From positions 1 through 14,666 of the forward strand of contig CAYYAQ010000129.1 in NCBI GenBank assembly GCA_964469555.1: a stretch of DNA of 14,666 bases, given 5' to 3'. This stretch comes from CAYYAQ01 sp964469555. Its GTDB lineage: Bacteria; Planctomycetota; UBA1135; UBA2386. Positions 1 through 7,036 of the stretch are shown in pieces. The first letter of the stretch is position 1, and each line of letters begins with the position of its first letter. The translations under genes and the position numbers were made by a program. Under the pieces are notes generated by a model, which did not search any database, was not told the origin of the DNA, and saw nothing but the letters and a program-made list of their open reading frames with translations.

Positions 1-1233
1 CAGGACCGAGTGGCTCGTCAGGTTGCTCGAGAAGTGACTATGCGGGTAGAGCCGCTTCGGATCGGACGCCGCGGCGCTGGCGACGACGCGCTGGAACCGG
101 TCGATGACCGGCTTCAAGTTCGCCCAGTCCAGCCAACGCGATGCTTCTCGGCAGTGCGCGACGTAGCGCGATCGCCACGCCGGAACCTGCAACAGTTTTG
201 ATTGCAGGGGCCGCACGACCTTGCTGGTACTCGTGCTTCGGTAGTAGAGCGACAGACCCGTCAAGGCAGCCAGAGTCTTGGCGCCGTCATGAAAGCCGCC
301 AAAGCTGTTGTTCATGTCCCAGGGCATGAACTGGAAGCGGTCGTGCACCTCGTCGTGATACATGAAGTAGTTGTGGCTGACGCCGCCCACGTAGGCATCC
401 AGCCGCAACAACGTCACGTCAACGGCATTCATGCGCAGCGCGTTGTCCACGTCCACGAACCGGGGCAAGACCGACTCGAGGTTTGCCCCGCTATTGTTCA
501 AGGTGTTCGTGAAGGCGATGAGGTCCGCCCAGGGTGAGGGCGGGTTCGCGTTCTTGATCTCGTACGACGCGGTGTACGGGGCGGACGTAGCCCCGAGGTA
601 CGCCAGGTTGGCCTGCTGCGCGAAGTTCTCCAACGGCTTGTAGCGGTTGCCGTCATCGGAGGGAAACCACTCCCGCATGAACGCCTTGTTCATCTGCTGG
701 GTGTTGACGAACGGACCGTAGTCCAAGTTGTTGATCGTCAACCGCGCGTAGTTGGACTTCGGCGCCGGCATGAACTGCCGGAACACGTAGTAGCCGACCG
801 TCTCCCGGATCCACGTCGGATCCATGAAGTTGTTGTTGAGGTTCAGGGTCGCGTAGCCCTGGTAGTCCTGATCCGCCACGAAGGCATCCAGCTTCACCTT
901 GTAGGGCTGCTTCTCCGAGCCGGCGGGAATCTTGCTGTAGGAGGAGCTGCCCCGGTAGCGCACGCCCGCATCCCGGAACAGCTTGCCGTTGATGGTCACA
1001 TCGCAGCGGATGTAGGTCTTGGACTTGTAGTTGGCGACGAGCTGGGACTTCCAGTTGGCCTGTTTGAAGACCAAGGAGACCGACTGGATCGTGTCGATGT
1101 CGTAGAGATCCTTCTGTTGGGCAGGGGCCGGGACGGCGAGGGGTAGGGTGGTCAGGATTGCGAGAGCAAGAAACCCCAGATTCCCACGGTGAAGGGGTGC
1201 GGCAAGGCAGAGTGCGATGGGAAGGAATCTCAT
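1..1233 (-). CDS. CotH-like kinase family secreted protein (3' end outside window)
   Basis: Open reading frame of 411 codons from ATG at 1233 to the window edge with no stop, so the C-terminus is missing. Residues 1-38 look like a signal peptide (hydrophobic stretch ending in Ala-Pro-Ala-Gln). The body matches the CotH spore-coat kinase family: an early YRGSSSY motif (R94-G95) and WDMNNSFGGF at 305-314, the family's Asp/Asn/Gly-rich active-site signature, preceded by a SHNYFMYHDE strand. CotH proteins are atypical secreted protein kinases in Bacillus; relatives in non-sporulating bacteria are extracellular and of unknown substrate. A GGAG lies about 15 bases before the ATG, further than ideal. 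It is transcribed away from the sigma remnant across a 163-base gap. Family assignment is firm; kinase activity is inference. Confidence 0.85.
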   Translation of the reverse strand, partial: MRFLPIALCLAAPLHRGNLGFLALAILTTLPLAVPAPAQQKDLYDIDTIQSVSLVFKQANWKSQLVANYKSKTYIRCDVTINGKLFRDAGVRYRGSSSYSKIPAGSEKQPYKVKLDAFVADQDYQGYATLNLNNNFMDPTWIRETVGYYVFRQFMPAPKSNYARLTINNLDYGPFVNTQQMNKAFMREWFPSDDGNRYKPLENFAQQANLAYLGATSAPYTASYEIKNANPPSPWADLIAFTNTLNNSGANLESVLPRFVDVDNALRMNAVDVTLLRLDAYVGGVSHNYFMYHDEVHDRFQFMPWDMNNSFGGFHDGAKTLAALTGLSLYYRSTSTSKVVRPLQSKLLQVPAWRSRYVAHCREASRWLDWANLKPVIDRFQRVVASAAASDPKRLYPHSHFSSNLTSHSVL

Positions 1234-1396
1234 GGTCACAGGGTTGGTCTCCGGGATCCGGACAGGATAGGGCACAAGGGGGGGCCGCACAGAGATGGCC
1301 ACACGTTCCCGTTCTGTTTCACGGGTTTTTGCGTCGCAAGGGCAGATTCCGAGGGTGTGCGGGAACACACAGGGCTGCGTTGGCCATAGCCTCGCG
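1234..1396. other. Intergenic gap between CotH-like gene and sigma remnant
   Basis: No credible gene. It holds the 5' flank of the CotH-like gene on the minus strand and the 5' flank of the sigma remnant on the plus strand. Two small inverted repeats are visible: CCCGT/ACGGG followed by five T (1308-1330) and GTGTG/CACAC (1355-1370). No convincing promoter pair could be picked by eye. Confidence 0.5.
1308..1330 (+). terminator. Terminator-like hairpin with T5 tail
   Basis: CCCGT (1308-1312), an eight-base loop and ACGGG (1321-1325) form a 5-bp stem directly followed by TTTTT. This has the shape of a weak intrinsic terminator reading rightward. No rightward gene lies upstream of it in the window, so it could be a leader attenuator, a relic or chance. 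Confidence 0.3.
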
Positions 1397-1929
1397 ATGG
1401 AAATGCCACCGAATCCTGCGCATCTCGACCCCGAACGCCTGCTCGCGGAGACTCGTTCGCTCCGTGCGCTAGCTCGATCTCTCGTCCAGGACGAGCACAC
1501 CGCCGCGAAAAGGTCGTAGCGCGGCCGGAAGTCCAGGGCCCCGACGACACCTTGGAGCGCGTGGACCTGTTGCGCAGTCTGCTGGCGCACGTGAAGGAAC
1601 TCGACGAGCCGTATCGATCCACGGTGTTGCTGCACTACTTCGATGGGCTGACACCGAAAGAGGTGGCGGCTGGGCTCCGCGTGCCGTACGCGACCGTACG
1701 CACTCGACTGCACCGCGCGATCCAGCAGCTTCGAGAGAAGATGGACGCAGACCACTCCGGCGACCGGCGGGCGTGGCTGGTTCCACTCGTGCCGTTCGCC
1801 GCGGCCGCGCTCTTGCTCATGCGATCTGCCTCGCTTGGGAAAAACCCGAATCGTTCGGACTTCTCCGCAAGGGCGTCGCACTGCTCGCAAGAGCAGGTTC
1901 GCGCTAACTGCGCGATCGACAAGGAATAG
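1397..1929 (+). pseudogene. Disrupted ECF-type RNA polymerase sigma factor
   Basis: Two pieces of one sigma-70 family protein sit in different frames. Piece one (ATG 1397 to TAG 1519) reads MEMPPNPAHLDPERLL through ARSLVQDEHTAA, the usual start of ECF region 2, then breaks. Piece two, open from at least 1501 (RREKVVARPEV) to TAG 1929, contains a good region 4: LLAHVKELDEPYRSTVLL, then GLTPKEVAAGLRVPYATVRTRL, the helix-turn-helix that reads the -35 element. The rest of region 2 (about 40-50 residues by family length) is absent and the frame is shifted. After region 4 there is a hydrophobic stretch (WLVPLVPFAAAALLLM) and then a low-quality tail that stops four bases before the tRNA. ECF proteins with C-terminal membrane or regulatory extensions exist in Planctomycetota, so the tail may be a shortened extension. 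A region-4-only product from TTG 1552 is possible but could not bind a -10 element. Confidence 0.75.
1881..1915 (-). terminator. Tandem hairpins downstream of tRNA-Ala
   Basis: Two perfect 6-bp hairpins lie side by side, CTGCTC/GAGCAG with a four-base loop (1881-1896) and TCGCGC/GCGCGA with a five-base loop (1899-1915). On the minus strand they start 18 bases past the tRNA CCA end and could stop or process its transcript. Neither is followed by a run of T, so the terminator role is inference. On the plus strand they fall in the last codons of the sigma remnant. Confidence 0.35.
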
Positions 1930-1932
1930 GAA

Positions 1933-2008
1933 TGGTGGAGTGTAGGAGAGTCGAACTCCTGACCTCTACAATGCCATTGTAGCGCTCTACCAACTGAGCT
2001 AACACCCC
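1933..2008 (-). tRNA. tRNA-Ala (anticodon GGC)
   Basis: The 76-base minus-strand sequence folds as a full cloverleaf. Acceptor strands GGGGTGT (2008-2002) and ACACTCC (1943-1937) pair with one G-U. The D-arm contains AGCTCAGTTGGTAGAGC. The anticodon stem CTACA/TGTAG encloses loop ATGGCAT, giving anticodon GGC, which reads GCC and GCU alanine codons. The T-arm contains GTTCGACTC. The discriminator is A, and CCA is encoded at 1935-1933. Confidence 0.96.
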
Positions 2009-2041
2009 ACGAAGGGCCCTCGCACGGGGCAAGGGAGGCGC

Positions 2042-2069
2042 ACCGTACCACCCGCGAAGGCCATATCAA
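2042..2069 (-). promoter_or_regulatory. Probable promoter of tRNA-Ala
   Basis: On the minus strand TTGATA (2069-2064, five of six matches to the -35 consensus) is followed after 16 bases by TACGGT (2047-2042, weak -10). The -10 ends 33 bases before the first tRNA base, a plausible distance for a short processed leader. Position relative to the tRNA is the main support. Confidence 0.4.
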
Positions 2070-2229
2070 GAGTCAGGTTTCCACTTCCTTTCCACGACGA
2101 CGACCCCGCGTTGTGGACAAATGCACGCTGGCGATCCCCCCGTCGCACAGCTAACGTTGCTGGTTGGTCAGACGCTCGTCCATTGTGTCTGAGTGGCGGT
2201 TATCAAAGACATTCGATTCGGAGGCTTCC

Positions 2230-3015
2230 GTGGTCAAGAAGAGTGGATTCCTGAACAAGATCGTGGGTCGTTTTCGCGCTGGGTCCATGCGCATGGGAGA
2301 CGACAGGACTTCGCCAAGTGCAGCCCGCGGACGCGCGACTGAACTCCCCGTCAACGCGGTGCCCGACGAACTCAATCTGGACTCGAAGCGCAGGCTCAGC
2401 CAGAAGGAAAACGCCCAGCTGACGATGACGCGGAGCTTCCGCGAACTGTCGACGCTGCTGCGCGGCGTCCAGACGCGGATGGAAGGTCAGGACAGCAAGT
2501 TCGACTCGATGAGCGCGAACGTCGCCAAGCTGCCCGCCGCCGCCGAAGCACAGGTCGAGATGCTGAAGTCGCTGGTCACCCAGCTCGAGACGCAGAACAC
2601 GATGACCGGCAAGATGGTCGAGACCTTCGCCGAGCTGCCAGCCGTGATGAAAGGCGTGCAGAAGTCGCTGGAGAAGACCGCCGCGACCGACGAGCGCACG
2701 TCGAACACCCTCAATGACTTCAAGGGCACCATGGATCGGATCCAGGGCTCGATGGGGGACATGGTCAAGACGTCCCAGACCCAGGCGCAAGCCGCGTCCG
2801 ACATCGCCGAGGGCCATAAGGAGACCGTTCGCTCCCTGGAGACCACGACCCACGACAGCCTCGAGGCCCTGCGCACCGCCCAGGAAGACCAGGCGAACCG
2901 GATGTCGAAGATCGCCAGCGAGACGGGCCGGTCGAACCGCGTGATCGTGGTTCTCCTGATCCTCAGCTTCGCTGCGATGGTCGCCATCCTGGCCACGCTG
3001 GTGAACAGCCAGTAG
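2230..3015 (+). CDS. Tail-anchored coiled-coil protein of unknown function
   Basis: The start is GTG 2230, chosen because GGAGG (2220-2224) stands five bases upstream; an in-frame TTG at 2164 has no such site. The product is 261 residues. Residues 1-40 are basic and polar. Residues about 60-235 are long amphipathic helix, rich in Gln, Glu, Lys, Thr and Met with few prolines (two LPA turns near 101 and 136), a pattern shared with the signalling stalks of chemoreceptors but lacking their conserved hairpin tip. Residues about 238-258 form one hydrophobic segment, followed by only NSQ, so the protein is anchored by its C-terminal tail with the coiled coil on the cytoplasmic side. It is first in a run with the phosphatase and repeat protein. 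I recognise no named family; a scaffold or membrane-organising role is only a guess. Confidence 0.85.
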   Translation: MVKKSGFLNKIVGRFRAGSMRMGDDRTSPSAARGRATELPVNAVPDELNLDSKRRLSQKENAQLTMTRSFRELSTLLRGVQTRMEGQDSKFDSMSANVAKLPAAAEAQVEMLKSLVTQLETQNTMTGKMVETFAELPAVMKGVQKSLEKTAATDERTSNTLNDFKGTMDRIQGSMGDMVKTSQTQAQAASDIAEGHKETVRSLETTTHDSLEALRTAQEDQANRMSKIASETGRSNRVIVVLLILSFAAMVAILATLVNSQ

Positions 3016-3028
3016 GACCGCTCGGGAG

Positions 3029-3655
3029 ATGACCGAACGCTGCATCTACCTGGTGCGGCACGGCGAGACCGCCGGTGAGTCCTCGATCCGCTACCACGGT
3101 CGAAACGACGTGCCTCTCTCCGACCTCGGCTGTCGCCAGGTCGAGGGGCTGATCGGGCTGATCCGCCACGTGTCCTTCGCCGCGGTGATCCACTCACCGT
3201 TGAGTCGGGCGAAGGAATCGGCCCGCATCCTCGTCGAGGGACTGCTGCGCGAGCCCGGCGTCGTCGAAGAGGCGCCTGATTTCACGGAGGTGTACTTCGG
3301 CGAGATGGAAGGGATGACCGACGCCGAGATCGCCGCGGCGCTGCCCGAGTTCTACGCCGAGTGGAAGAGCGGTCGCGCCAAGGGCTTCCCGGGTGGGGAG
3401 ACGTACGCAGCCTTCGACGCGCGGGTGGGGACGGCCCTCGACGGGTTGATGGCTCGATATCCTGAGGGTCACCTTCTGATCGTCGCGCACATGGGAATCA
3501 TCAGGCGCGGCGCCGGGCGACTGTTGCAGATGTCACGAGAAGCCATGTCGAAGCTGAACCCGGCGCTCGGCAGCTTGACGGTGCTATCCTGTGAGAACTC
3601 ATCGAATGGACCATTCCAACTCAAGCACTGGAGCCTGACGAGCGAGCCCAAGTGA
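3029..3655 (+). CDS. Histidine phosphatase family protein (phosphoglycerate mutase-like)
   Basis: A 208-residue single-domain protein of the branch-1 histidine phosphatase superfamily. The phosphorylated histidine is H11 in LVRHGET; the second basic site is R60 in SPLSRAKESA; the acid is probably E87 in the segment before GEMEGMTDAE; the second catalytic histidine is H154 in IVAHMG (more often VSHGG). A GGETY motif at 122-126 also fits the GpmB/CobC-like group. These enzymes remove phosphate from small metabolites such as alpha-ribazole phosphate or sugar phosphates; no cobalamin genes are nearby, so the substrate is open. A GGGAG abuts the ATG directly, which is tight spacing. It starts 13 bases after the coiled-coil gene and is followed after one base by the repeat-protein gene, so co-translation is likely. 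Confidence 0.93.
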   Translation: MTERCIYLVRHGETAGESSIRYHGRNDVPLSDLGCRQVEGLIGLIRHVSFAAVIHSPLSRAKESARILVEGLLREPGVVEEAPDFTEVYFGEMEGMTDAEIAAALPEFYAEWKSGRAKGFPGGETYAAFDARVGTALDGLMARYPEGHLLIVAHMGIIRRGAGRLLQMSREAMSKLNPALGSLTVLSCENSSNGPFQLKHWSLTSEPK

Positions 3656-3656
3656 C

Positions 3657-5396
3657 ATGATCCCTTTCGCCGCGTTGCTGATGATCGTCCCCGCCGCCGC
3701 GCCGCAGGGCGACGGCGTCATCGACAAGCTGTTGCGAGCCGAGAAGGTCGCGGGCAAGTTGCCGAAACGAAAAGGGCCGTCGCGATCGAAGTCGCCGCGG
3801 GACGTGATCGTCCACTCCGGAACGAGCGCGTCGGAACTGGCAGCGAGTCTGCTCATCCCGGTGAAACCGAAGGCCAAGAAGCCGGATGCGATCGAGTTGA
3901 TGTCGCAAGGGATCGTGCTGTTCGACGTGAAGCGCAACACGGTCCAAAAGGTCCGGCTCCGCACCATGAAGGACATCGAGACGTTCTTCGCGCAGAGCCA
4001 CCGCGATGTGCGGAAGGCGCTCGGGTTCGAGATCAACTTCACCCGGACCATCCCGCAGCTGCACGGCGTGATGGAGAAGATCCTCGCGGATTCGAAGGCT
4101 GGGCTCTCCGAGGACGACCAGAAGGTGATCGACCGCGAGTGGCGGCGGGCGAAGAAGGTCGACATCCGCGCCATGCACAAGGCAGCGCTCGGCATCGTGG
4201 CGATGGCGTTCAAGCTCGCCGGACAGAAGGCGATGCTGGCGCGACAACAGACCAAGCGCCCGCGAAGGGACGTGACCGGGTCGATCCTCGTCGACAGGGA
4301 ACTGGCGTTCGGTCGGATCGTGATCGGAGGACCCGGACGAAACGTCTACGACTGCAGCCAGATCGCGGTGATCATCGATCTCGGCGGCAACGATGAGTAT
4401 CGCGGGGCTGCGGGCGGCGCGCACGTGCAGCGGCGCTACTCGGTGTGCATCGACCTCGATGGCGACGATACATACCGGGGCGGCAATGGCGCCCTCGGCT
4501 CCGCGACGTACGGGCTCGGTGTGTGCATCGACATGGCGGGCGACGACGACTACGAGGCCGACAAGCGCAGCGCGGGGTTCGCGGCGGCGGGCGTCGGCGT
4601 GTTCCTCGATGTGTCGGGTGACGACAAGATGCAGCTCGGCGCGCACAGCGGCGGCGTCGGGTTGATGGGGGTGGGGCACTGCTTCGATCTCGCCGGCGAT
4701 GACGAGCAGCGCGGTGGCAGGAGTTGTTTCGGCGTCGGACTCGCCGGTGGCCTCGGACACTTCGTCGACGTCAGCGGGAAAGACCAGCGGTACCTGACCG
4801 GCATCGAGGGCAAGGCGAACCTCGGCTTCGGGGCGGCGCGCGGTTTCTCTGCTTCGAGGCCGGGCGGACTCGGCGTGTGCATCGATCACGCGGGCGATGA
4901 CACGTATACCGGTGGCGTCCTCGCCCTCGGTGTCGGGGACCTCGGTGGACTCGGCGTGTGCCTCGATCTCGGGGGTGACGATTCGTACATCGCCGGAGGC
5001 ATGTCGCTCGGCGCCTCGGCGCGCGGTGGCGTCGGCATCATGATCGACGTCAAGGGCAAGGATCACTACTTCGCGCCGGAGAGCATGGCCGTGGCTGGAG
5101 TGGACGGCAGCGCGTTCTTCGAGGACCTCGCCGGCGACGACATCTACGAAGTGAGTGGCGCCGGGATGGGGCGTTCGGCGGCGGGTGGGATGTCGTTCTT
5201 CCAGGATCTCGGCGGCAAGAACCGCTTCCGCCTGAAGGAGGGTTCGCTCTCGTTCCTGCCGGTCGATCCGGGCGGCTTCGCGCTGTTCCGCTCGCTGGGC
5301 AAGGGCGACACCTATTCCCCGGCGACCCGCGACCCGGGTGCGAAGGGCCGCCGGATCGAGACCAAGAAGAGTTTCGAGCTCCATCTGACCCGGTGA
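3657..5396 (+). CDS. Secreted Gly-Asp-Asp solenoid repeat protein, unknown function
   Basis: The 579-residue product starts with a short hydrophobic stretch (MIPFAALLMIVPAAAPQ) that could be a signal peptide, although it lacks the usual basic N-region. Residues 20-220 are a charged, Lys-rich, largely helical domain with no motif I recognise. Residues about 237-554 are a tandem array with consensus hGhxhDhxGDDxY, aspartates near 241, 266, 292, 318, 344, 371, 410, 437, 464, 490 and 517, and a worn last copy near 546. A hydrophobic strand ending in Asp followed by a Gly-Asp turn suggests a beta-solenoid whose aspartates line one edge and might bind calcium; this is inference. The ATG is one base after the phosphatase stop, pointing to translational coupling. 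Exported repeat proteins of this style occur in Planctomycetota, but I cannot name the family. Confidence 0.85.
   Translation: MIPFAALLMIVPAAAPQGDGVIDKLLRAEKVAGKLPKRKGPSRSKSPRDVIVHSGTSASELAASLLIPVKPKAKKPDAIELMSQGIVLFDVKRNTVQKVRLRTMKDIETFFAQSHRDVRKALGFEINFTRTIPQLHGVMEKILADSKAGLSEDDQKVIDREWRRAKKVDIRAMHKAALGIVAMAFKLAGQKAMLARQQTKRPRRDVTGSILVDRELAFGRIVIGGPGRNVYDCSQIAVIIDLGGNDEYRGAAGGAHVQRRYSVCIDLDGDDTYRGGNGALGSATYGLGVCIDMAGDDDYEADKRSAGFAAAGVGVFLDVSGDDKMQLGAHSGGVGLMGVGHCFDLAGDDEQRGGRSCFGVGLAGGLGHFVDVSGKDQRYLTGIEGKANLGFGAARGFSASRPGGLGVCIDHAGDDTYTGGVLALGVGDLGGLGVCLDLGGDDSYIAGGMSLGASARGGVGIMIDVKGKDHYFAPESMAVAGVDGSAFFEDLAGDDIYEVSGAGMGRSAAGGMSFFQDLGGKNRFRLKEGSLSFLPVDPGGFALFRSLGKGDTYSPATRDPGAKGRRIETKKSFELHLTR
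4365..5318 (+). repeat. In-gene tandem repeat, about 78-81 bases per unit
   Basis: Eleven clear units and one degenerate unit encode hGhxhDhxGDDxY at spacings of 25, 26, 26, 26, 27, 39, 27, 27, 26 and 27 residues. DNA identity between units is only partial, so the array is old rather than a recent expansion. The 39-residue step between the sixth and seventh units is an insertion or half unit. Confidence 0.8.
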
Positions 5397-5400
5397 GAAA

Positions 5401-5469
5401 ACGCGGATTCCTCCCCGCGTGGAGGAGTTCCCGCGGGGAAGATGGCGCGACTTCGCGGTAGAGTCCGCG
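5401..5469 (+). promoter_or_regulatory. Hairpin-rich leader of gltX
   Basis: The 78-base gap before gltX contains CGCGG or its complement five times (5402, 5415, 5432, 5454, 5465). Stem A pairs ACGCGG (5401-5406) with CCGCGT (5415-5420). Stem B pairs TCCCCGCG (5412-5419) with CGCGGGGA (5432-5439). They share 5415-5419 and cannot form together. GGAGGAG (5421-5427) sits in the loop of stem B, and its GGAGG can also pair with CCTCC (5410-5414). A third hairpin (5454-5458 with 5465-5469) ends five bases before the gltX ATG. No T-run follows, so this is not a classical terminator. It may be only dyad symmetry between genes. Confidence 0.4.
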
Positions 5470-5474
5470 CGCCC

Positions 5475-7025
5475 ATGACAGTCCGACTTCGATTTGCTCC
5501 TTCACCTACAGGTCCGCTGCACATCGGCGGTGCGCGGACGGCGATCTACAACTGGGCCGCGGCCCGGGCGATGGGCGGGACCTTCATTCTTCGGATCGAA
5601 GATACGGACCGCGCGCGGTCGACGGACGAGTCGCTGCAGAACATCCTGGAGGCGTTTCGGTGGATGGGCGTGGACTGGGATGAAGGACCGACGAAAGGCG
5701 GGGATTTCGGGCCCTACGCGCAGAGCGAGCGGTTGGACCACTACGCGAAGTTCGCCGACGAGCTGCTGAAAAGCGGTCACGCCTACAAGTGCTACTGCAC
5801 CCCCGAGGAGGTCGAGGCCGGACGTCAGGCGCTCGTCGCCGAGGGCAAGTCGCCGATGTACGACCGCCGGTGCCGCGATCTGAGTGACGACGCGCGGGCG
5901 AAACACGAGACGGACGGGACCAGGTTCTCGATCCGCTTCCGCATGCCTCTCGACGAGGACCTCACCGTTCCCGATCTCGGCAAGGGCGACGTCGTCGTCA
6001 ACCTCCGCGAAGTCGACGACTGGGTCATGGTGCGCGCGGGCGGCATGCCGCTCTACAACTTCGCGTGTGTCGTGGACGACGCGCTCATGGAGATCACCCA
6101 CGTGGTCCGCGGCGAAGAACACTTCGTCAACGGCGTCAAGCAGATCGTGATGTTCCGCGCGCTCGGGAAGGAGCCGCCGCGCTACGCGCACATCCCGCTG
6201 ATCCTCGGCAAGAACGGCAAGAAGCTGTCGAAGCGCGACGCCAGCACCGCCGTCCTCGACTACCGCGACCAGGGCTACTCGCCGGACGCGATCTTCAACT
6301 ACATCGCGCTGCTCGGCTGGAGCTATTCGGGCGATCAGGACCTGTTCAGTCGGGACGAGATGGTGGCGAAGTTCCAGATCGGCGACATCGGCAAGAGCGG
6401 CGCGAAGTTCGACGAGGAGAAACTGCAGTGGATGGCGGGCGAATACGTCCGCAGCGCCTCGCTCGGCGATCTCGTCGCGCGCGTCAAACCGTTCCTGCTC
6501 GACGCGGGCGCCGTGCCCGAGGCGGCGTTCGATTCCCACCCGGAGTTCGTCGCGAGCCTCGTCGCCTGCAACCAGGAGCGCATCCGCCTCTACCCGGAGT
6601 TGCCGGAGAAGGTCGCCTACTATTTCTCCGACGGCGTCGAGCTCGACAAGGCTGGTGAGAAGAACATGCGGAAGAACGACGCCGCACCCCGGTGGCTCGC
6701 CGCGTACGCCGACCTTCTCGAGCGGTCGAACTTGCCACCGTCGTATCCGGGAGATCGCGGCGACGCGGATTCCGTCGCGTCGCTCCCGACGGACAAGGAA
6801 TCCCCGGTCCCCGCGCGCGAGGACGTGGGGTTTCTGCTGCCGCCTCATCTCGAGGCGGACGCCCGGAAGCTGGCGGAGGATCTCGACATCAAGTTCGGTC
6901 ACCTCGTCCATCCGATCCGCGCCGCGCTGACCGGAACGAACAAGGGCCCGGGACTGTTCGACGTGGTCTACCTGCTCGGCAAGGAGACGTGCTTGCAACG
7001 TCTTCGCGCTCTCGCGAGCACGTAG
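5475..7025 (+). CDS. gltX: Glutamyl-tRNA synthetase
   Basis: Class I aminoacyl-tRNA synthetase that charges tRNA-Glu (and possibly tRNA-Gln where the amidotransferase route is used). The start is ATG 5475, giving MTVRLRFAPSPTGPLHIGG, the universal N-terminus; an upstream in-frame ATG at 5442 would add eleven Arg-rich residues not expected for the family. The HIGH motif is HIGG at 16-19, and the KMSKS loop is KLSKR at 250-254. Cys106, Cys108 and Cys133 resemble the zinc-binding knuckle of the acceptor-binding domain. IEDTDRARS and THVVRGEEH are further signatures. The anticodon-binding domain ends in LTGTNKGPGLFDVVYLLG. At 516 residues it is slightly long because of a polar stretch near 430-462 (see findings). 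No clear Shine-Dalgarno sequence precedes 5475. It converges on the rhomboid gene with 11 bases between stops. Confidence 0.97.
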   Translation: MTVRLRFAPSPTGPLHIGGARTAIYNWAAARAMGGTFILRIEDTDRARSTDESLQNILEAFRWMGVDWDEGPTKGGDFGPYAQSERLDHYAKFADELLKSGHAYKCYCTPEEVEAGRQALVAEGKSPMYDRRCRDLSDDARAKHETDGTRFSIRFRMPLDEDLTVPDLGKGDVVVNLREVDDWVMVRAGGMPLYNFACVVDDALMEITHVVRGEEHFVNGVKQIVMFRALGKEPPRYAHIPLILGKNGKKLSKRDASTAVLDYRDQGYSPDAIFNYIALLGWSYSGDQDLFSRDEMVAKFQIGDIGKSGAKFDEEKLQWMAGEYVRSASLGDLVARVKPFLLDAGAVPEAAFDSHPEFVASLVACNQERIRLYPELPEKVAYYFSDGVELDKAGEKNMRKNDAAPRWLAAYADLLERSNLPPSYPGDRGDADSVASLPTDKESPVPAREDVGFLLPPHLEADARKLAEDLDIKFGHLVHPIRAALTGTNKGPGLFDVVYLLGKETCLQRLRALAST

Positions 7026-7036
7026 ATCGACAGGCG

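Noticed and set aside
3621..5384. 587-codon open frame on the minus strand
   Set aside because: It is antisense to the coupled repeat-protein gene, its product is a His/Arg/Glu-rich string without motifs, and it mirrors the GC-rich codon bias of the real gene.
5442..5474. Upstream ATG for gltX
   Set aside because: It would add MARLRGRVRAP before the invariant GltX N-terminus and lies within the hairpin leader.
5502..6998. 498-codon open frame on the minus strand
   Set aside because: Antisense shadow of gltX, whose motifs leave no doubt about the coding strand.
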